A program made the position numbers and the translations under genes. From Triglochin maritima (taxonomy: Eukaryota; Streptophyta; Magnoliopsida; Alismatales; Juncaginaceae): a DNA stretch of 64,000 bases. The notes beneath the pieces are model-generated. The model had not been told where the DNA came from. It worked only from the letters and a program-made list of their open reading frames with translations, and searched no databases. Where the stretch lies: positions 58,922,925 to 58,986,924 of the forward strand of contig OY821772.1 in the NCBI GenBank assembly GCA_963682175.1, read 5' to 3'. Positions 57,811 through 64,000 of this stretch are shown here, piece by piece; the first letter of the stretch is position 1; every line of letters begins with the position of its first letter.

Positions 57811-58351
57811 AGGCTCACATACACCACCATCACCACCTGGGCAGTTGTTGTCGACACCAACCCCCAAAAAGAGAGAAAAGTGAGGAGACGAGATAGGACT
57901 GTTGAGAGATAGAGATGAGAGAACTAGAGAGAGCAGAGAAGTGAGAAGAAGAGAGAGGACCGCGGAAAGAGAGAACCAGAGAAGTGGAGAGAGAACTAAG
58001 ATAGGGGAGATTAGAGAGAGAGAAGAGATGTAAAGAGAGAGAGGAGAGAAAAACGAAGATATCAGGCAAAATGAAGAGTGAGTTTGTGTTTATTTTTTCG
58101 TTTTCTATTTATTTATTTTTTATTTAATATCAAAGACTTTTACTTTTAAAGAGTAAAATTGGTAATTTTTCCAACAATAAATGTTACAAAGTGGGCCGCA
58201 CAAATAGTGGAGGTGCACTCAAGCAATTTGTAGTGAAATGTATGTACCCTTGCGGAAATAGTAAAAATACGAGTGCATAACTATAATTACGCTACTTGCG
58301 AGGTGCACTCAAGAAAATAACTCTTGTGATTGCTTTCATGTGTCCTGCTGT

Positions 58352-58774
58352 TAAAGGTGAATAAAATCTGATTTGATCTGGTTAACCAGTTCATTCGGTT
58401 TGAACCGGACATCCGGTCCAATTAACATCGGATTTTTATTTTTTATAATTATTTATGTGTTTTAATTAAATTTTGGGATGTATTCTTCTGTTATTAATCT
58501 TACAACATTTTTTTTAATTTTTCAAACCATAAAACACTAATAAATTATAGTTTTTTTGTGGAAAAAATAAAAAAAATCAGAAAATAAATGCGGACTGAAC
58601 CAGTTCAATTTTTAATTGAAACTGACAAGTCCAGTCCGGTGTTTAACCGAAACCGACAAGTCTGATCCGGTTCCAAACCTAACCCAACTGGTGTGATTCC
58701 ATTTCCCAGATTTCCAGAAATCCAGTTCCCGTCAGGACCGATTCGGGCCGGTTTTAACCTGATGTACAACCCTA
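58352..58774. mobile_element. hAT-type MITE, diverged
   Basis: The right end GATGTACAACCCTA is a typical hAT MITE terminus; the left TAAAGGTGAATAAAATC is degenerate. The flanks CCTGCTGT (58344-58351) and CCTGCTAT (58775-58782) form a near-perfect 8 bp TSD. The interior has AACCGG/CCGGTT repeats. Confidence 0.65.
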
Positions 58775-59370
58775 CCTGCTATCTTGGTTTGCTTAGGGGT
58801 GTAATCTTGATATGATTTAATCATGCAATTTATTTTGAGGGGTCACTTTTCTTTCATATTTGCTCATAGTACTGTGAGGAATTTGATATAGTTATCTACT
58901 TCATGTTTGTAATTTGTTTTTAGTTTCGTAAGCATAAGATTATTATTTTAGTAGAGTTAAACTTTTACCATCCATGACATTATGGATTTTTTTTCTTTCT
59001 TTCATTTCACCGTAAGACAACCAACAAACGTTACCTAAAAGAATGTCAAGGATGAAATGTTACCAATAATGCCATATGATTTCAACAACAACAAATTTGT
59101 AAAAACTTTATACGCCATGAACAATTAAATTTCAATTAATTCAATCTTGTTTGATAGCAATAGTTGTCTTCAGGCCTGATGCCTGAAGGATATAACTTTT
59201 AACAGATTTAAGATGGGCCTTAACAGTAGAGGAATGATAAATCTGCTGACTGTCGTATATGGGCTTCACGTATACTCGTGAATATGGCCTATGCACCACT
59301 TCACTAATCACCGTCACTTTTTATAAATAAATATCTGTTATTGCTAATAGTGTGTTTGGATCAATGTACA
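58775..59370. other. Intergenic DNA, nothing recognised
   Basis: AT-rich, no coding signal. Confidence 0.5.
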
Positions 59371-59374
59371 GGTA

Positions 59375-62250
59375 GGAGCTAGGCGACCGCCTCTCGGCGT
59401 GGTCGTTTGGGCGACCACCGCCTTTCGCTCAGCAAAATTGGGCGAAATAGGCGGTCGCCTCGCCTAGGCGATAGCCGTCTCTGCTTTTTTAAATTTTCTT
59501 TATTTTTTTTTAAATTACAAGATTGCCACTACCCCCAAATCCTATATAAACCCCTCTAAACCTCTTCATTTTTCACACCTCTCTCATTCTCTTATTCTTC
59601 ATCATTCTATTCTAATCTTCAAGTTTCCTAATAATCAAGTTTTCGCGATTAAGTCTCCGGTCTGGTGCTTAGTTTTGAAGTTGGAAAGTGAAGTCTCCGG
59701 TCCGGTTCTTCATTCTTCAACCGCCAAAATCAAGTACACTTTTTCTAACTTCTCTTTAGAATTAATATTTTATTTTCATATCAGTCTAAATTTTTATATT
59801 AGTCTAGTTTTAAGATATGTCCTACGTACCCGACACTAGTCTCCCCATGCATCACGAGAGTTACGATGACCTAAGACCTACCCGTACAAATGACCCCGGT
59901 TGGAATACTGTCCATTACATTAGTTCTAATGATAAAAATTGCATTGTCTGTGAGTTATGTGGTAAGGAAACTAGATGTGGTATAGCCCGTCACAAACAAC
60001 ATCTTGCACATACACCCGGTAGCAATGCTAGACCTTGTGATAAAGTTCCTGACTCTGTTAAACAAGACATAATTGCATACATGATTAGAAACAGTAGGAC
60101 ATTACAAAACGAAAATGTATGTCTTGATGATTATGTAGACATAGAAAACATAGAATTTAATCTGGAAATCGGGTCGGGTTCCGGTTCTGCTCGGACCCCA
60201 ACCTCCCGTCCTCGCCCCATTCCTTCTCGAAAGTGACAAAAACAACGTTTGTGGGGACCATTTTACGGACGTGGGAAGGACGTGGTTTCCGGCCCCCAAC
60301 AAACAACCATCGAAAGAACCTTTAAAAAAGAAGATAGGAAAACAATTAATCAAAAATGGTCTAGATTTTTCTATAGATGTGGTATATCATTCAACACTGT
60401 AAGGACGCTTGAGTGGAAGGAAGCAATATCCGCTATTTGTACTTACGGACCCGGACTTAAACTCATGACGTATCATGAAGTTAGTGAGTCGTGCCTTAAA
60501 TAGGAAATTGACTACACCAGAGGTATACTAGAGTCGTACAGACAAGATTGGGGAACATACGGGTGCACGTTGATGACAGATGGCTGGACTAATAGGTCCG
60601 GTAGGAATATAATCAATTTTCTAGTAAATTGTCCAACATGTACCATGTTCATGAGGTCTGTAGATGCTTCCGGTCATTCTCACACCGCAGACTACCTGTA
60701 CAAGCTGATGGAAAGGTAGTTGGCGAGATTGGCGAAGAACACGTTGTTCATGTGGTCACCGACAACGCCGCCGCGTACGTACTTGTCGGTAGGATGTTGA
60801 AGCAAAAAAGAAGGAGATTATTTTGGACTCCCTGTGCAGCGCATTGCATCGATCTCATCTTGGAGGGTATTGGCAAGTTGTTTTTGAAGACTATTTCTTT
60901 AGTTCGTAAGATCGTCAAACATTTCAACAACCAGTCCATGTTGTTGAAGAGGATGCGAATTTCCATTGAAGGGAACCTGCTACGCCCTGCTGTCATGAGA
61001 TTTGTCATCGCCTTTCTGACTTTGCAAAGGTTGTTTCTGAAGAAAGACAGACTATGAGTCTTTGTTGTTTCCCCGGAGTACAACGATCCTAATGTAAGTT
61101 GGATAAAGAACAAGAAAAAGAAAAAGATCTCTACTGCAGTTGCCGAGACCATTCTACAAGTGGCTTCTGGACCAACGTCATGAAGGCACTGAAGGCCTCA
61201 CAACCTATGGTCCAGGTTCTTAGACTTGTTGACGGCGATGAGAAACCACTGATGGGATATCTACATGAAGCAATGGAGAAAGCCAAAGAACAAATCATTA
61301 GGAACTTTGAAGGAAACCCGAGGTTGTACAAGCAAGTCATCGACCTCATCGACACTAGGTGGGGTCCAGGGAAAATGATGTCCTCAACGCTACACTCAGC
61401 TGGTTTCTTACTCAACCCTGGTACCTTCTTCTTCATCCCACCTCAAGATCGAAATGTAGCTTTCAATGAGCATATGCCTGAAGAACAAGACAAGATTTGT
61501 GGTTTACTTGATCGTTACAAGAACTCACTTGGAATGTTCTATATGGATATAGTTGTCGGACAAAGGACGGAACGAAGACCTATAGATTGGTGGCAATCTT
61601 ATGGCGCAGACATGGGAGAGACCACATTACAGAGGTTGGCCCTGAGGGTGTTGGGATTGACATGCTCGACATCAGGTTGTGAGCGGAATTGGAGTGTCTT
61701 CGAGCAGTTGCACTCAACGAGAAGGAACATGTTGGCTGTGAAGAAGATGAATGACTTGGTGTATGTGAACTACAACCAAAAATTAAGGCAAAGGTTTCAG
61801 CAAAGGATGGAGAAGCCCAAATTTTATGACCCATCAGTATGGACTACGATCTCTTCGACGAGCATCCATGGTTGGTAGAAACTGAAGATCCGGTCTTCAG
61901 TGGAGAGGAGCTTACATGGGCCGATGCCGAGGAAGCAGCTTTAGGACATTCTTCTTCACGGTGACGCTTTGGTCGATCCACGTTCACTGCATCTGACGCG
62001 CCGTTATTAGGTGTTGGCATGGATGATGTCATCGTTCACATTAGTTCTGGAGATCCAGGTGCATCGAGTTCTCAACCACCGATGGACATCGACAAGCAAT
62101 ATGTCCAATCCGACGATAAAGAAACTGAAAAAGATGATGTCTACGTCGACAATCCGAATGAGAACCACTCCGACAACTCTGATGGTGGTGGAGGATTTGA
62201 TATGGTTCCCAGTTGGACATTACATCAATGTGTCCAATGGAATTAGTTAG
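59375..62250 (+). mobile_element. hAT transposon, left part with GC-rich subterminal inverted repeats
   Basis: TAGGAGCTAGGCGACCGCCT at about 59377, followed by further GGCGACC/GGCGGTCGCC copies (to 59475), matches the subterminal structure of hAT elements. The transposase follows. The right end is not visible, probably lost to the Ty3/gypsy fragment at 62311 and beyond. Confidence 0.7.
59817..62248 (+). pseudogene. hAT-family transposase pseudogene
   Basis: An N-terminal BED-type zinc finger region (59817-60236: CIVCELCGKETRCGIARHKQ, where Cys pairs and His are visible), then a DUF659-like part with MTDGWTNRSGRNIINFL (near 60570) and VVTDNAAAYVLVGRML, CAAHCIDLILE (60629-61057), and the C-terminal dimerisation domain (61099-61878: LRVLGLTCSTSGCERNWSVF, HSTRRNML, DLVYVNYNQKL). 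An acidic tail follows (62019-62246). Stops at 60236, 60501, 61057 and 61878 and frame changes break it, although some could be introns. The first catalytic Asp region (TDGW) and the ERNWS motif are kept. It is probably inactive. Confidence 0.9.
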
Positions 62251-62310
62251 TTAGCTTGTAATTCTAATTTCTCTCTTATCTGCTATTGTATAAACTCTGA
62301 GTTAGTTAAG

Positions 62311-64000
62311 GTGTCTAATCATTTTGGCAAAACTCATCAAGTTATAAATTCTATCCTAAACAAGCAAGCACACATTCATGTTTTATCAACACATTGTAAA
62401 TAACGCATTCATTTCATTCTCTAATGCATGTATGAACATCTACTCCACCCCCCAAAGGGGATGGAACTACTCACTACACATTATACTAATTATTAAACTA
62501 AGCAAGGAAAGCATATTAACTAAGCTACTAAAACTAATGAAATGAAATTAAACAAAGTAAAACAAGCAAAATGAAACTAATAACATAACAAAGAAACTTT
62601 TATTAACAAATGACTATTCACCCTACAATAACATTTTCTTTCGCAAACACATGAAGATTTTGAAAGAAATGTGAAAATTTTAAAGCACTAGGCAAGTAAA
62701 AGAAGACAAGTCACCCAAGGATCATGGCAAGCAGATATATAGATTTTAAATGCGGCACACTAACATGACCCTAACAATGCACACAAAAGAAAACAAAAAT
62801 CAAAAGAAAAGACTCGACTATGTACACACGTAAAGCACCCCCCACACCCTACTTCATGCATTGTCCTCAATGAATGTGAGCATGATACCACATGAATTTA
62901 TGCATGAAAAATGGAAGATCTCACCAACATGAAGCGCAAAAGGAAGTTTGTGGTTATGTTGATGGACACAAACCCGAATTCCCTCAAAACCTGTGAGATA
63001 CTGAAGAAGGGAGACAAATACGTGAAGAAATGGGGTCCAAGTACACAAGGGTTGGGGTCCACAACAATCAATGCTCGCTCATGGAGTCTTTTATTACACA
63101 CTTTTTTTCTTTTTTTTTCTTTTTTCGATTTTTTACATGATATATACAGCAACTACGATATTCTCATAATCATTTGGTCAAGGAACATCAAATGAGAACA
63201 TCAAGTGATGAGGACCAGAGACTTGCCGAGATGGGCAAACTTCGCTGGTACTCTGAGGTGTCATGAGGGGTGAAAAGTCAAAGCTAAAAGGCTCGAACCC
63301 CTCATGATATTGGTTGGATGTGGGCAACATGAATGAATGAAGTTGTGTTGCCTCACTAGGGTTTAGTTGCTCATCGAACAAAACCCTCCAACCAATAGGC
63401 GGGTGCATCAGAATGAGTTCCTCAAGCTCATTCGATGGATGCAGCAGACCTGCATCACTAAGAATGGGGTTTCTCCCCAAGTCATCCAACAAGGACCGCC
63501 CACCATCATTTAGATCATCAAGCATAAGCTCAGTCGTAGGTGGGTCCTTGTTGGAGTCAAGATGAAGCTCAAATGACTCAATGGCCATGGGACATGAGGT
63601 AGAGACACCTTCTGGTATAGGCATATGGTGAGGTGTCTCACTCTCACTAGTACTCTCAACTGAATCATGCAACGAACACTCCTTTTGGACATTTATGTTT
63701 GATGTCAGCTCACTCTGTTGCATTGCAAAGACAGGCAATGAGTTTTCGCTGGGCCCACAAACATTCTCAATGGGTTGCATTAGTGTTAGGGGTGTTCATT
63801 GATTTGGTGGTGCTTTCTCCAATTGGCGGATGAGATTTAGATTTAAAGGTTGATCCATGGGCTCATGTTGCCTACCAGAGTTGAACACATGAAACTCGGC
63901 ACTCATGTTACCAAATGAGAGCTTCATGAGATCATTTTTACAATTAATTAAGGCGTTGGAAGTTGCCAGAAATGGTCTACCCAAAATCAAAGGTATTTGA
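62311..64000 (-). mobile_element. Ty3/gypsy (Athila/Tat-like) gag-protease element, truncated, running off the window
   Basis: 62311-62640 is the reverse complement of part of the LTR at about 24170-24467 (GGTGTCTAATCATTTTGGCA, CTACTCCACCCCCCAAAGGG). The LTR end is missing at 62311. To the right (upstream on minus) lies a spacer with TTGAGGACAATGCATGAAG, typical of Athila-type elements, then coding sequence 63178-63990. No RT or integrase lies between protease and spacer, so it is non-autonomous or internally deleted. Confidence 0.7.
63178..63990 (-). pseudogene. Retropepsin C-terminal part and downstream region of the gypsy element
   Basis: 63796-63990 reads MILGRPFLATSNALINC and LMKLSFGNMSAEFHVFNSG, the C-terminal half of Athila/Tat-type aspartic proteases (the ILGRPFL motif after the flap). 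The active-site DTG would lie beyond 64000. A stop or frame change at about 63790 separates it from a 200-residue Ser/Pro-rich frame (63178-63780) ending FSFDVP, which has no recognised domain and ends before the spacer. RT is absent. Confidence 0.75.

Larger units (their letters stand above)
56469..58323. mobile_element. Non-autonomous DNA element with about 100 bp terminal inverted repeats
   Basis: The left end GAGTTATTTGCTTGGTGCAC continues CTCC ... ATTAGAGTTATGCACTCGTA. The right end in reverse reads GAGTTATTTTCTTGAGTGCACC ... ATTATAGTTATGCACTCGTA. The inner parts of both TIRs repeat the TTGCTTG-GTGCACCT theme. It has no transposase. Two MITEs (56591-56882, 57092-57523) and a CACTA-end-like piece lie inside. 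The TSD is not clear (TTGT... on both sides). Confidence 0.7.

Noticed and set aside
57870..58080. Purine-rich GAGAGA tract as a regulatory GAGA element
   Set aside because: Simple low-complexity sequence in a transposon-rich spacer; no gene nearby to regulate.

Overview
The window looks like nuclear DNA of a eudicot plant. The evidence is spliced genes with GT-AG introns, plant gene families (MED15a, NDR1/HIN1-like LEA-2, FAR1-type MULEs) and dense nested LTR retrotransposons, MITEs and hAT elements. I saw no bacterial or organellar genes, rRNA, tRNA or CRISPR.

The core is a tandem duplication of a Mediator tail subunit gene, MED15a (KIX domain, Gln-rich). Copy 1 is at 5924-16280 and copy 2 at 25804-42146, both on + with 11 coding exons. 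Read by eye, both reading frames are open throughout (about 1351 and 1341 residues). The duplicated unit also carried upstream DNA (2486-5860 against 17741-18970). At the junction it carried the promoter and start codon of the next gene downstream, an intronless Nudix-like gene (remnant 17130-17280, intact gene 48667-49377). The ancestral order was therefore upstream repeat - MED15 - Nudix.

Transposons then separated the copies further. Copy 1's upstream region took a Ty1/copia solo LTR (2554-4347, TSD TCACC) and a small MITE. Copy 2's 5' UTR was split by a 6.8 kb non-autonomous Ty3/gypsy-type element (18971-25745, TSD CGACT). That element carries a captured fragment of a SAR1 GTPase gene, and this fragment was itself split by a nested 2.36 kb solo LTR (19907-22262, TSD GTAAT). 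Copy 2's intron 4 holds a copia element (30433-35748, TSD ATTTG) and its intron 6-side spacer (between exons 5 and 6) a hAT MITE (36590-36807). About 4 kb of the 5' half of the two MED15 genes is almost identical although the neighbouring retrotransposon's LTRs differ by about one base in ten. This suggests recent gene conversion.

Downstream of copy 2 is a decayed Mutator-like element (about 42417-48480) with a FAR1-type transposase on + and a ULP1-like protease ORF on -, plus arrays of a TTTGTCCTTTTTAAG-like repeat. Then come the Nudix-like gene, a quiet 4 kb spacer, an NDR1/HIN1-like gene on - (53311-53931), a cluster of hAT MITEs with visible 8 bp TSDs, a broken hAT transposase (59817-62248) and, running off the right edge, a gag/protease-bearing Ty3/gypsy fragment on -.

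A theme across the window is GC-rich palindromes clustered inside LTRs. CGGTCGACCG arrays occur in two unrelated LTR families, and an 18 bp CCGCCAATTGGCGG-type palindrome occurs in a third.
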